Shown here piece by piece: positions 7,371 to 15,375 of a stretch of 20,177 nucleotides of DNA. Within the stretch, counting starts at the first letter, position 1. Every line of letters begins with the position of its first letter. The notes under the pieces are model-generated. The model saw only the letters and a program-made list of their open reading frames with translations, had not been told where the DNA came from and did not search any database. Both the position numbers and the translations under genes were made by a program. The stretch comes from JBKDZP01 sp047971315 (GTDB lineage Bacteria > Bacillota_I > Bacilli_A > RF39 > UBA660), in the NCBI GenBank assembly GCA_047971315.1, contig JBKDZP010000006.1, positions 1-20,177 of the forward strand. The letters run 5' to 3'.

Positions 7371-8224
7371 AAATTTACCTCTTTTTCTAATTCTATTTGA
7401 AATCTTTCTACTGCATCTTTCCAAGATGGAAGTTGCTCAAAATTATTTTCTGTCAATGATTTTTTACTTAGTTTTGAGTTTAGTGGTCTAAATGCTTTTG
7501 TTGGATACTCACTTGTTTTAATCGAATTTACTTTTACATTTATATTATTAATTTCAAATATGTATTTAGCAAATTCTACCCAACTACAATATTCTTCATT
7601 TGTTGCATGGTATGTTCCATATTTTGTTGTTTGTGACATATCTACTAATAATCTAGCTAAATCCAGAGTGTATGTTGGACTTCCATGTTGATCTCCTACT
7701 ATATTTAATTCTGTTGTTTTTTGTGAAAGTTTCAACATTGTTTTGATGAAATTAGAACCATTTATTCCAAATACCCATGAAATTCTTACAATAAAGTGTT
7801 TATCATACTTCATAACTTCTTGTTCACCTAAATATTTTGTTTTACCATAAACACTTATTGGATTTGGTATATCATCTATTTCATATAATCCATCTTTTGT
7901 TCCATCAAATATATAATCAGTACTTATATATATTATTTTAGCATTTATTCTTTCAGCTGCTTCTGTTATATATTTTGTACCACTAACATTAACATTATAT
8001 ACTAACTCTTCTAATTCTTCAGCTTTTTCGACATTTGTCCATGCTGCACAATGAAAAATTACATCTGGATTTTCTTTTAATATAACATCAAATACATTTT
8101 CCTTATTTGTAATATCCATTTCTTCTTTATCAAGTGCAATTATGTTATTAAAACCTCTTTTTATTAGTTCTCTTTTTATATCATATCCTAATTGACCTTT
8201 AAATCCTGTTATTAATGATTTCAT
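7367..8224 (-). CDS. rfbD: dTDP-4-dehydrorhamnose reductase
   Basis: Last step of dTDP-L-rhamnose synthesis, NAD(P)H reduction of dTDP-4-keto-rhamnose. The 285-residue protein has the nucleotide motif GFKGQLG (7-13), ISTDYIFDG (100-108) and the catalytic Y126-x3-K130 (YGKTK). The C-terminal half carries RPLNSKLSKK, typical of the family's substrate-binding part (RP.NS.L). The ATG shares one base with the rfbC stop (TAATG) and has GAGGTGA upstream; its own TGA overlaps rfbB as ATGA, so the genes are translationally coupled. Intact. Confidence 0.96.
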   Translation of the reverse strand: MKSLITGFKGQLGYDIKRELIKRGFNNIIALDKEEMDITNKENVFDVILKENPDVIFHCAAWTNVEKAEELEELVYNVNVSGTKYITEAAERINAKIIYISTDYIFDGTKDGLYEIDDIPNPISVYGKTKYLGEQEVMKYDKHFIVRISWVFGINGSNFIKTMLKLSQKTTELNIVGDQHGSPTYTLDLARLLVDMSQTTKYGTYHATNEEYCSWVEFAKYIFEINNINVKVNSIKTSEYPTKAFRPLNSKLSKKSLTENNFEQLPSWKDAVERFQIELEKEVNL

Positions 8225-8805
8225 TAATTGTCACCTCTTTTAAATGTTAAATTACTTTCTTTAAGAGGAAGATGATTTTGATCTTTTTCTGATAATATTG
8301 GATTTGTAATGTTATATTTTTCAAACTGCCAATCAATATTTAAATCAGGATCATTCCATAAAATCCCACCTTCTAGTTCTTTTGAATACTCATTATCAAC
8401 TAAATATTGAAACAATGTATTATCTTTTAAACTTACAAAACCATGTGCGAATCCTTTTGGTACTAAAAGTTGATTCCCCTTTTCAGGAGTAAGTAATACA
8501 CTTGTCCATTTTCCATATGTTTTTGAATCGTTTCTAATATCAACTACAACATCTAGTACTGCTCCTTGTAAACATTCTACTATTTTTGCTTGACATTTTG
8601 GATCTTTTTGAAAGTGTAGTCCTCTAACTATTCCTTTTGCACTTAAAGATCTATTTGTTTGAACTATATTTGAAAATATGTTTCCAAGTCCGTTTTTTTC
8701 AAGTTCTTCTTTAATATAAAAAGCTTCAAATTATCCTATTTCATCTCCAAATCTTTGTGGTTTTAAAATATAACAATCCAATAATTCTGTTTTTATTATT
8801 TCCAT
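8224..8805 (-). pseudogene. rfbC: dTDP-4-dehydrorhamnose 3,5-epimerase, interrupted by a stop at codon 25
   Basis: One frame from ATG 8805 to TAA 8224 (194 codons) reads as RfbC/RmlC: MEIIKTELLDCYILKPQRFG at the start, RGLHFQ with the catalytic-type His64, VPKGFAHGF, and EGGILWNDPDLNIDW near the end. Codon 25 (8733-8731) is TAA, just after DEIG, where the family reads D-x-R-G-F/Y-F. The Arg of that motif is Ile here, and the stretch is one residue shorter than relatives as I recall them. No ATG, GTG or TTG with a ribosome binding site follows early enough to give a working enzyme; the next usable-looking start (TTG at 8415) yields only 63 C-terminal residues. Unless the stop is read through or is a sequence error, epimerase is missing and the pathway stalls. 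The rest of the frame is well conserved, so the lesion is recent. Confidence 0.85.
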
Positions 8806-8814
8806 CTTTAAATC

Positions 8815-9687
8815 CTACTTTCTTAATATTTCGTTTAGATATTTACCATAAGTATTTTTTTTAAGTAATTCTGCTCTTTTACTTAGTGTTTCTTTAGTTA
8901 ACCAATTATTATTATAGGCAATTACTTCTGGTGAACATATTACTCTATTTCCTTGTATTTGAGTTGATCTTACAAAATTTGATGCATCATTCATACTTTC
9001 AAATGTTCCAGTATCAAACCATATATATCCATCATTTAATAATTGTGCTTTTAGAATTCCTTGATTTAAATATATATTATTCAAATCAGTTATTTCTAAT
9101 TCACCTCTAACTGATGGTTGAATTGTTTTAGCAATGTTACAAACTTGTTTAGGATAAAAATATAATCCAGTAATTTCATAATCACTTTTTTGATTTGTTG
9201 GTTTTTCTTCTACACCAATTACTTTATTATTGTAGTCAAGTTCCATTATTCCAAAACGTTGGGGATCTTTTACTTGATATCCAAATATTGTAGCAATTCC
9301 ATTTTTTGCATCTTCTGCAGCTTGTTTTAGTTTATCAACTATTCCAGCACCATAAAAAATATTATCTCCTAATACCATAGCTACTGGTTCACTTCCAATA
9401 AATTCTTCTCCTAAAGTAAATGCTTGTACTAAACCATCTGGGGATGGTTGAATCATATATTCTATATTTATTCCAAATTCAGTACCATCTTTTAATAATC
9501 TTTTAAATCCTTCTTGATCTTCTTTTGTTGTTATTATAAGTATATCTCTTATTCCAGCACTCATTAATGTAGATAATGGATAAAAAATCATTGGTTTATC
9601 ATAAATGGCTGTTAGTTGTTTACTTGTTGCTTCAGTAATAGGATACAGTCTTGTTCCACTACCTCCTGCTAAAATTATTCCTTTAAT
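8815..9687 (-). CDS. rfbA: Glucose-1-phosphate thymidylyltransferase, no ATG (AUU start?)
   Basis: First step of dTDP-L-rhamnose synthesis: glucose-1-phosphate + dTTP to dTDP-glucose. The reading frame contains the full N-terminal signature KGIILAGGSGTRLYP, then SKQLTAIYDKPMIFYPLS, VMVLGDNIFYG, and the late EITDLNNIYL and GYIWFDTGTFESM. Counted from ATT at 9687-9685 the length is 290 residues, exactly the family size. No ATG, GTG or TTG lies between the upstream in-frame TAA and the signature; the codon in the Met position is ATT, 4 bases after AGGAGG (9697-9692). The first ATG is 32 codons in (9591) and would remove the nucleotide-binding loop. So either AUU is used, as in infC, or an ATG has been lost; deletion of ATG from TTTATTATGAAAGGA would leave exactly this sequence. 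Starts the operon, 9 bases before rfbC. Confidence 0.9.
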   Translation of the reverse strand: MKGIILAGGSGTRLYPITEATSKQLTAIYDKPMIFYPLSTLMSAGIRDILIITTKEDQEGFKRLLKDGTEFGINIEYMIQPSPDGLVQAFTLGEEFIGSEPVAMVLGDNIFYGAGIVDKLKQAAEDAKNGIATIFGYQVKDPQRFGIMELDYNNKVIGVEEKPTNQKSDYEITGLYFYPKQVCNIAKTIQPSVRGELEITDLNNIYLNQGILKAQLLNDGYIWFDTGTFESMNDASNFVRSTQIQGNRVICSPEVIAYNNNWLTKETLSKRAELLKKNTYGKYLNEILRK

Positions 9688-9700
9688 AAATCCTCCTTTT

Positions 9701-9937
9701 TTAACTTATTCTATAATGTCCAATAATATCATTTTTATTTTCTAATATATCTTCTTCGTATCTTATTTGATAAATTCCTAAATGATGGATGATAAATAGA
9801 ACTCCATTTTTATTTCTTTTATCTAAGACTATTGCAATATGTCCTTTAAATATTACAATATCACCAGCTTGCCAATTTTCTATTTCATATATATTAGTAG
9901 TAAGTGAAATAATCATTACTATATGATTTATGTTCAA
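9701..9937 (-). pseudogene. C-terminal remnant of a DUF1287 protein
   Basis: About 60 residues match what I know of the C-terminal half of DUF1287 proteins: WQAGDIVIFKGHIAIVLDKR, then GVLFIIHH and EEDILENKNDIIGHYRI. Family members are normally around 180-220 residues with an N-terminal signal and the catalytic-type part upstream; here the frame opens with a TTG and unrelated residues (NINHIVMIIS), no ribosome binding site, and the sequence before it is non-coding AT-rich DNA. So the 5' two-thirds are lost. It lies 13 bases upstream of rfbA, in the place where the rfb promoter would be expected; it may be a scar of the event that placed the rhamnose operon here. Confidence 0.7.
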
Positions 9938-9980
9938 TTATATTTAATTTATAAAGAATAGTAATTAAACAAATTATTAT

Positions 9981-10011
9981 AATTGAACTAATAAAAATTA
10001 TTAGTTCAATT
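9981..10011. terminator. Long hairpin between the GyrI-like gene and the DUF1287 remnant
   Basis: Perfect 14-bp inverted repeat (AATTGAACTAATAA and its complement) with a 3-base AAA loop. It sits downstream of the GyrI-like stop on the minus strand. The T tract on that side is broken (ATTATAATAATTT), so it is a plausible but not textbook terminator; the plus-strand side has TTTTATT. Confidence 0.45.
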
Positions 10012-10076
10012 TTATTCTTATTTAATTTAATAAAATTATTTGATTTAATAAAAATTATTTAATTAAATACATTAAT

Positions 10077-10709
10077 TTATAATTTTTTAATTGGATGTCT
10101 TACTACTGTTTTCAATTTTGATATTTCAGATTTTCTAGGATCACTAATATAAATTTCATGATGAAATCTTTTTTCACTAATATCTAATTTATATCCGTTT
10201 TCTAAAGCATAGTCATGCATTTTTTTTACTGTTACAGGTTCATCATCATAATGTCCAATATGCATACATTGAACACATAAACCTTCATCATAAGTAAAAA
10301 ATTCTATTTTTGAGAAATCTTGATTTTTCTTTTTTGTTGATTCTTCTTTTGCCCATTCTAAGTCATTTTTTGTAATGAATTCTGGTAATCTAATCATAGA
10401 TATAAATTCAAATTTATCTTTTTGACTGTAATCTACTCCTTTTATTCCTTCTTGCCACCAAAATCCTTCTAATGGTGGAACAACATATTCGAAAAAGTTT
10501 TTTATTTTATATGTACTTCTATAACTCATTTTTAATGTATAGGCTACTGTATATAAAAGTGGTATACTTTTTTTATATTCACCTATTTCATTATTTGGAT
10601 CACCTTTTCCTCTAATTATCATATAATTCATTATTGGAATATCAACAATACTTGGTTTAATTTTTGGTATATAATGCTGCTTATATTCTTTTTTATAATC
10701 AAATGCCAT
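10077..10709 (-). CDS. GyrI-like small-molecule-binding protein (COG4832 type)
   Basis: 210-residue cytosolic protein of the GyrI-like/SOUL-type ligand-binding superfamily, common as a stand-alone protein in Bacillota. Recognisable family stretches: MAFDYKKEYK at the start, MIIRGKGDPN (30-39), YTVAYTLKMSYR, the aromatic VVPPLEGFWWQEG (about 76-88), EGLCVQCMHIGHYDDEP (about 143-159) and FHHEIYISDPRK. Relatives include C-terminal domains of multidrug-sensing transcription activators, so binding of an amphipathic small molecule is likely, but the ligand is unknown. No DNA-binding domain is attached. GGAG 7 bases upstream and an extended -10 promoter support the start at 10709. Divergent from the M60 peptidase gene with about 95 bases between. 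Confidence 0.88.
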   Translation of the reverse strand: MAFDYKKEYKQHYIPKIKPSIVDIPIMNYMIIRGKGDPNNEIGEYKKSIPLLYTVAYTLKMSYRSTYKIKNFFEYVVPPLEGFWWQEGIKGVDYSQKDKFEFISMIRLPEFITKNDLEWAKEESTKKKNQDFSKIEFFTYDEGLCVQCMHIGHYDDEPVTVKKMHDYALENGYKLDISEKRFHHEIYISDPRKSEISKLKTVVRHPIKKL

Positions 10710-10731
10710 ATTTATTCTCCAATCCTCTTCA

Positions 10732-10740
10732 ATTATACCA
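10732..10740 (-). promoter_or_regulatory. Extended -10 promoter of the GyrI-like gene
   Basis: Minus strand TGG-TATAAT (10740-10732), a TGn extended -10 without a clear -35 box; start predicted near 10725, 16 bases before the ATG. Confidence 0.5.
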
Positions 10741-10768
10741 TATTTTTATTTATTTAACTTTAATAATA

Positions 10769-10777
10769 TGTTATAAT
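10769..10777 (+). promoter_or_regulatory. Extended -10 promoter of the M60 peptidase gene
   Basis: TGT-TATAAT, an extended -10 with no good -35 box; start predicted near 10784. It mirrors the promoter of the divergent GyrI-like gene, so a shared regulator between them is possible. Confidence 0.5.
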
Positions 10778-10805
10778 AGACACATATTAGTTAGTGGGGA
10801 TATTT

Positions 10806-13800
10806 ATGAAAAAAAAAATATTTTTAGCACTACTTTGTTTTATTGCAGTTTTAGTTGTAATTATTAAAGTAAGTGGAAATAAATCGGATATTTATAATAG
10901 TGATAATTTACTTAAATTAATTCAAAATAATAATTTGGATGGTTTTAAGGACTATGAAAATAATGTTGGTGAAATTGATTATAATTATGTAATGAATTAT
11001 ACTATAATAAAAGATGCGGATAAAATATTATCTTATTTATTAAATAAAGATATTACAATTAAATTAATTGATGATATTAGTAATGATACAGCTATTGAAA
11101 TAGCTATTAAAAATGATTCTAAAAAATGTTTTGATATTTTATATAACAAAGGTTATTTATATGGGAATAAGTTAATATATAATTCATTAAAAATTAGTAA
11201 TAAATATTATTTAAAAAAATTACTTGATAAAAATGTGGAAATCGATTCATTTGCATTTGAACTAATCAAAAATAACAGTAGTTATAAAGATGAATTATAT
11301 AAATATTTAAGTAATGATTCACAATCAATTTTAAATGAAAAATTAGGTATAAATGATTCTACTGATAACACTAATAATTCTAGTGAAAATTCAAATAACT
11401 CTACAAGTAACAATAATAATACAAGTGAAAATAATTCGACTAATACGGATAATAGTAGTGAATCTTCTAATAGTAATAATAATGTTTCAACTGAAGATGA
11501 TACAAACAGTACTGATAATGATTCAACTGAAGATGATACAAACAGTACTGATAATGATTCAACTGAAGATGATACAAACAGTACTGATAACGATTCAACT
11601 GAAGATGATGCCAACAGTACTGATGATGATTTAACTGAACCTGAAGAAATACCTGATATTGTTTATTTTACAATTACTAACGAACCAAATACTTTAACTA
11701 AATCAAAGGAAATATATAGTTATATTCCAAATGCTGAAATTTTAGTTGAAGATACAGAAATTGAATATTATATTTCAAATAAACCAAATTTTTTAAATTT
11801 TAACTACTCTACTGGTAGATTATATGGAACACCTGATTATGATGATATAGGAAGTTATGAAAATATTATTATTACTGCTAAATCAAATGAACAAACTATA
11901 CACATTTCATTTAATTTAAAAATTGATCAATCTAATATTGAAGATGCTATTGAAAATGAAGATGCATCAAATATTAGTTACACAGAAATAATTGATTTTA
12001 CTAATTATTCTACTGCTAAAATTCAAAATAAATGTATAAGTACTTTAAATTCTGTTTATGGTGATAATTATAATGAAATAGCTTTAGATGAAAGTTCATA
12101 CTGGGTTACTTATCTTTATTCAGTAAATGAAAATCATATTCCAGTACTTTCACGTGGAAATGTTTCATATGGATATTTTGGAGAATTTGAAAATTCATCA
12201 TACTTTGTTAGTGGAGTAAATTTATTTGATGCTGCAATATATAATAGTACTGATTTTTATAATTCTTCTCTTTCAGAAGAAATAGTCTACACATTAACTG
12301 GTGATTTTAATTTCTTTATGAGTGGAAAAACTATTTACATTGATACTAAAAACGTTAGGAAATCAGATGTTATTGATTATCTGAATAAAAAAGGAATTAC
12401 TTATAATATAAATTTCACTACTTCAAGTAGTGATTTAGAAAATGGAAATTTTGATTTGATTTTTTATACTGAACCTACTGAATATATAATAAATAAAGCT
12501 AAGGAATACAATAAACCTATCATTGCTCTATATAACAGAAATAGATATTGGAATTCTGGAACATATACAATGTTTGATATTGAAAGTGGATGGTACGGAA
12601 CTTCTACAGTAAATCAATTTGATAGTATTGAAAGTCAATGTTCAACCTTCATTAATCAAAGTAGTGACATTAATAAAATGATAGATATTTTAATAAATAA
12701 TAAATTAGAACTAACTAATATAAGTAGTGCGTGTACAACTAGCGTTAGTAAAACATCTTGTGATTTTGATAAATTATTAGATGTTAGTGGTGAAACATTA
12801 AGTTCTCTTCTTACTAATAAATTAGAAAACTATAGTGAAATTATAAATTTTAATGACAATAAAAATATAAATATATTTGATACTAATCAAACAGTTTTAA
12901 AAACTATGTTACTTTTAGCAGATAAATTTAGAAGTGAAGTTGTATTTCCTATGAATCACAAAACTACAAATAGTAGTACATTTTATAGAGCTTATTTTGC
13001 TGATAATTTAGTTAATTATGCAAGAGATACAAATGAAGCTCAAAATGATCTAGGAAATTTTGGTTCTAATCTAGATGTAATAAATACTTATGATTTAGAA
13101 ACAGCTACTATTAAACTTACACCTTATAGTAATTCTGAAGTTCAAACAACTGGTTATTATGTAAAACCAGGGCAAAAGATTACAATTAAAAGAACTGATG
13201 ATAGTAGTACAACAACAAGTATAAGATTTAATTTTCAAAGAAATGGTAGCAGTAGAATTTGGGATAGTGGTTCATCTTATTCTAGGCCATTTAATATAAC
13301 TAGTTCATCATTTGAAATTAAAAGTGGTAGTGAATATGAGTTTTCTACTCCACATGGAGGTAACATTTATATCATTACTGGAGCTAAAGCAGACAATATT
13401 GAAATTGAAATTGAAATAAGTAATGTTTTATCATACCCTACTTTGACTGATTTTAGTGATGAAAGTATCGAGGAATATATAAATTCACTTAAGACAACAC
13501 CATTTAATTTCACAGATATTGATACTCCATATGCATCAATTCATTCTCTAACAAAATATATGATTTCATCATTAGCTGAATATAATAATGATGCATCAGC
13601 TTATTTAAATGATATAAAAGAATATTTAATTTATGAAAATTATAGACAAGCTGGCTATGAGAATGAAGATTTAGGATTACTTAATGAAAATATTTCATCT
13701 TATTTTATAAGTAATAATTTGCTTGATTATAATAGTTCAACAATTAATACCCTACCTACTCGACAACATATTAATGCAGATGTCAAATCTGCTTGTGGTA

Positions 13801-14561
13801 ATTTATGTAGTGGTAATCCTTTTGATACTGATAGTCCAATAATACCTACCGATTGGGGAGAAAATCATGAAATGGGACATAACCTACAAACTGGATTACT
13901 TAAAATTTATGATGGAAGAAGTAGTGAAGTATCAAATAACATATTCCCATATAATGTTTGGATAAAAGCTGCCATTAATAATAATCAAAAAATATTTAAA
14001 TATGAAAGATTAAAGTATGATAAAACTTTATTTGAACAAGCACTTAGTGAATTCTTAGCTGGAACTAAAGCTTCAATAAATCACAGAATTTGGACAGAAT
14101 CTGGAACTTATGATAATGAATCAAAAAGGCTACAAGTATATATTCAAATTGTTTATGCAACTGGTGATTATGATGTATTTACTAAAATGTACATTACTTC
14201 TAGATTATTTAATTATTATAAGGAAAATTCAAGTTTATGGAGTACTAACAAAGATAATTTAGGATTTTCATCTTACTCAACTGATGATGCAAAGAAAATA
14301 TCAAGTAATGACTTTATGGCAATTACAGCTTCGAAAATAGCAGATCGTGATTTAAGTGCATTTTTTGAAGGATTTGGTGTATCTGTTAGTGACACAGCAA
14401 AAAATCAAATAAAACTTAATAATCCTACTAATGAGGCATTATTATCAGGTATGTTTTATACCGAATTTGTGAATAGTTCTACATATGCTGTATCCATTGA
14501 TTTACCAACAATGGATGATTATATAGTATTTAGTGAAACTGCTGTTTGGGCAAAACCTTAA
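10806..14561 (+). CDS. Membrane-anchored M60 (SslE/AcfD-like) metallopeptidase, 1251 aa
   Basis: Large surface zinc protease of the M60 (enhancin/mucinase) family, which cleaves heavily O-glycosylated proteins such as mucins. Layout: N-terminal membrane anchor or signal (1-24, no lipobox, so probably uncleaved); ankyrin-like helical repeats (about 30-180, clearest at 93-116); Asn/Ser/Thr/Asp linker (about 182-281) holding four 12-residue repeats (228-275); Ig-like domain of the putative-Ig type (about 283-375, with STGRLYGTPDYDDIGSY); an AcfD/SslE-like middle region (about 380-740, YRAYFADNLVNYARDTNEAQ at its end); M60 domain from about 780 (TTGYYVKPGQKITI). The zinc motif is H1021-E-M-G-H1025 in WGENHEMGHNLQ with the third ligand probably E1041 (EVSNNIF). 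No LPxTG sorting signal. I use ATG 10806 with GGGGA upstream; a GTG at 10794 adds four residues but overlaps that site. Intact and followed by a strong terminator, so monocistronic. Confidence 0.9.
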   Translation: MKKKIFLALLCFIAVLVVIIKVSGNKSDIYNSDNLLKLIQNNNLDGFKDYENNVGEIDYNYVMNYTIIKDADKILSYLLNKDITIKLIDDISNDTAIEIAIKNDSKKCFDILYNKGYLYGNKLIYNSLKISNKYYLKKLLDKNVEIDSFAFELIKNNSSYKDELYKYLSNDSQSILNEKLGINDSTDNTNNSSENSNNSTSNNNNTSENNSTNTDNSSESSNSNNNVSTEDDTNSTDNDSTEDDTNSTDNDSTEDDTNSTDNDSTEDDANSTDDDLTEPEEIPDIVYFTITNEPNTLTKSKEIYSYIPNAEILVEDTEIEYYISNKPNFLNFNYSTGRLYGTPDYDDIGSYENIIITAKSNEQTIHISFNLKIDQSNIEDAIENEDASNISYTEIIDFTNYSTAKIQNKCISTLNSVYGDNYNEIALDESSYWVTYLYSVNENHIPVLSRGNVSYGYFGEFENSSYFVSGVNLFDAAIYNSTDFYNSSLSEEIVYTLTGDFNFFMSGKTIYIDTKNVRKSDVIDYLNKKGITYNINFTTSSSDLENGNFDLIFYTEPTEYIINKAKEYNKPIIALYNRNRYWNSGTYTMFDIESGWYGTSTVNQFDSIESQCSTFINQSSDINKMIDILINNKLELTNISSACTTSVSKTSCDFDKLLDVSGETLSSLLTNKLENYSEIINFNDNKNINIFDTNQTVLKTMLLLADKFRSEVVFPMNHKTTNSSTFYRAYFADNLVNYARDTNEAQNDLGNFGSNLDVINTYDLETATIKLTPYSNSEVQTTGYYVKPGQKITIKRTDDSSTTTSIRFNFQRNGSSRIWDSGSSYSRPFNITSSSFEIKSGSEYEFSTPHGGNIYIITGAKADNIEIEIEISNVLSYPTLTDFSDESIEEYINSLKTTPFNFTDIDTPYASIHSLTKYMISSLAEYNNDASAYLNDIKEYLIYENYRQAGYENEDLGLLNENISSYFISNNLLDYNSSTINTLPTRQHINADVKSACGNLCSGNPFDTDSPIIPTDWGENHEMGHNLQTGLLKIYDGRSSEVSNNIFPYNVWIKAAINNNQKIFKYERLKYDKTLFEQALSEFLAGTKASINHRIWTESGTYDNESKRLQVYIQIVYATGDYDVFTKMYITSRLFNYYKENSSLWSTNKDNLGFSSYSTDDAKKISSNDFMAITASKIADRDLSAFFEGFGVSVSDTAKNQIKLNNPTNEALLSGMFYTEFVNSSTYAVSIDLPTMDDYIVFSETAVWAKP
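11487..11630 (+). repeat. Four 36-bp tandem repeats inside the M60 gene
   Basis: Units start at 11487, 11523, 11559 and 11595. The first three encode STEDDTNSTDND; the last is diverged (STEDDANSTDDD). The unit is a multiple of three, so copy-number change alters linker length without breaking the frame. Confidence 0.95.
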
Positions 14562-14571
14562 ATATTTGATT

Positions 14572-14599
14572 AGAAGCATAAACTATGCTTCTTTTTTTT
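14572..14599 (+). terminator. Terminator of the M60 peptidase gene
   Basis: 9-bp stem AGAAGCATA/TATGCTTCT with a 3-base loop followed by seven T, 10 bases after the stop codon. Confidence 0.85.
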
Positions 14600-14692
14600 A
14601 ATAATAGTTTTTTAAAATTATTAATTAGAAAATAAATTAATCTACACTACTTGCAATTAACTAAGCTAAATAATATTTCATAATTAAATTTT

Positions 14693-15214
14693 TTAGTTTA
14701 TAATTCTTGTTTTATATTCACTACTAATTATTTCATTTATAGTTTGTGGAGTCTCAATGCATCCTTCTTTTAACCATTTTTTTATTATTGCATTTAATCC
14801 ATTTTTGAAAAATTCTATATGATAATCAATATGTTGATTATCAAAATATAATTTAGCTTGATTTATATCATATTGAAATATATAATTTTCATTATCAAAT
14901 CCTAATTTAAAATAAGTTCGATAAAATAATTGATTCTCTTTTATATGTTCAAATAGTTTCAAAAAATTATTACTGTTATATTGATTTTCTAGTTCATCTT
15001 TATATAAATTAGAAATATCTTGTTCTAATTTTATTTTAATTTTTTTAGCTAAATCATAAATATCTATATAATTTGCATAAAATGTAGATCTATTTAACTT
15101 TATTTTTTTGCAAATATCTGTAACTGATATTTCATTTATTTCTTTATATTGTATAAATTCTATAAAAACCTTTTCTATTAATTCTTCCGAATTTCTTTTT
15201 TTTAAAATTTTCAT
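14693..15214 (-). CDS. TetR/AcrR-family transcriptional regulator
   Basis: 173-residue TetR-like repressor. The N-terminal helix-turn-helix is at about 28-50 (ISVTDICKKIKLNRSTFYANY, the last five residues being the typical STFY-x-x-Y of the family). The C-terminal two-thirds are all-helical and of the short TetR_C_7-like type (QLFYRTYFKLGF, then FFKNGLNAIIKKWLKEGC), where W-L-x-x-G-C/M is a common motif. AGGAGG is 6 bases upstream of the ATG. It diverges from the 11-mer repeat/membrane protein operon; a dyad covering its own -35 box suggests autorepression and probable control of the neighbours. The ligand cannot be read. Confidence 0.88.
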   Translation of the reverse strand: MKILKKRNSEELIEKVFIEFIQYKEINEISVTDICKKIKLNRSTFYANYIDIYDLAKKIKIKLEQDISNLYKDELENQYNSNNFLKLFEHIKENQLFYRTYFKLGFDNENYIFQYDINQAKLYFDNQHIDYHIEFFKNGLNAIIKKWLKEGCIETPQTINEIISSEYKTRIIN

Positions 15215-15238
15215 ATAGAACCTCCTAAATGTATTAAT

Positions 15239-15267
15239 ATTATACTATAAATATAGTTATCTATCAA
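15239..15267 (-). promoter_or_regulatory. Promoter of the TetR-family gene
   Basis: Minus strand: TTGATA (15267-15262), 17 bp, consensus TATAAT (15244-15239). Its -35 box is the left arm of the adjacent inverted repeat. Confidence 0.7.
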
Positions 15268-15292
15268 ATTGATATATCCAACAAATTTGATA
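15262..15292. promoter_or_regulatory. Putative TetR-type operator
   Basis: Inverted repeat TATCAAATT (15262-15270) and AATTTGATA (15284-15292) with a 13-bp spacer; a nested ATCAA-A-TTGAT lies at 15263-15273 and another AATTGAT half-site at 15294-15300. Placed between the divergent genes over the repressor's -35 box. Confidence 0.5.
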
Positions 15293-15302
15293 AAATTGAT
15301 GG

Positions 15303-15332
15303 TTGAATTGTCCTTCAAGTAAGTTTTATAAT
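15303..15332 (+). promoter_or_regulatory. Promoter of the 11-mer repeat/membrane protein operon
   Basis: TTGAAT (15303-15308), 18 bp, consensus TATAAT (15327-15332); start predicted near 15339. That is downstream of the only in-frame ATG (15337), which therefore is unlikely to be the translation start. Confidence 0.6.
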
Positions 15333-15375
15333 ATAAATGTATCAAGAAAATTATTATAAAAAAGGAGGTATAATT

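Noticed and set aside
1114..8224. Mycoplasma-type code (TGA = Trp), suggested by the low G+C
   Set aside because: Trp is encoded by TGG, and TGA is used as the real stop of nrdD and rfbD in ATGA overlaps.
10806..10880. Lipoprotein signal on the M60 protein (LALLC)
   Set aside because: The residues before Cys do not fit the lipobox, which needs Gly, Ala or Ser at -1; Leu is there.
11487..11630. CRISPR array
   Set aside because: The 36-bp units are directly contiguous with no spacers and are in-frame coding sequence.
11282..11634. Open frames on both strands over the repeat linker of the M60 gene (a Leu/Ser/Val-rich antisense frame and an Ile/Thr/Met-rich sense frame)
   Set aside because: They are out-of-frame readings of the 36-bp repeats, with no ribosome binding site or promoter.
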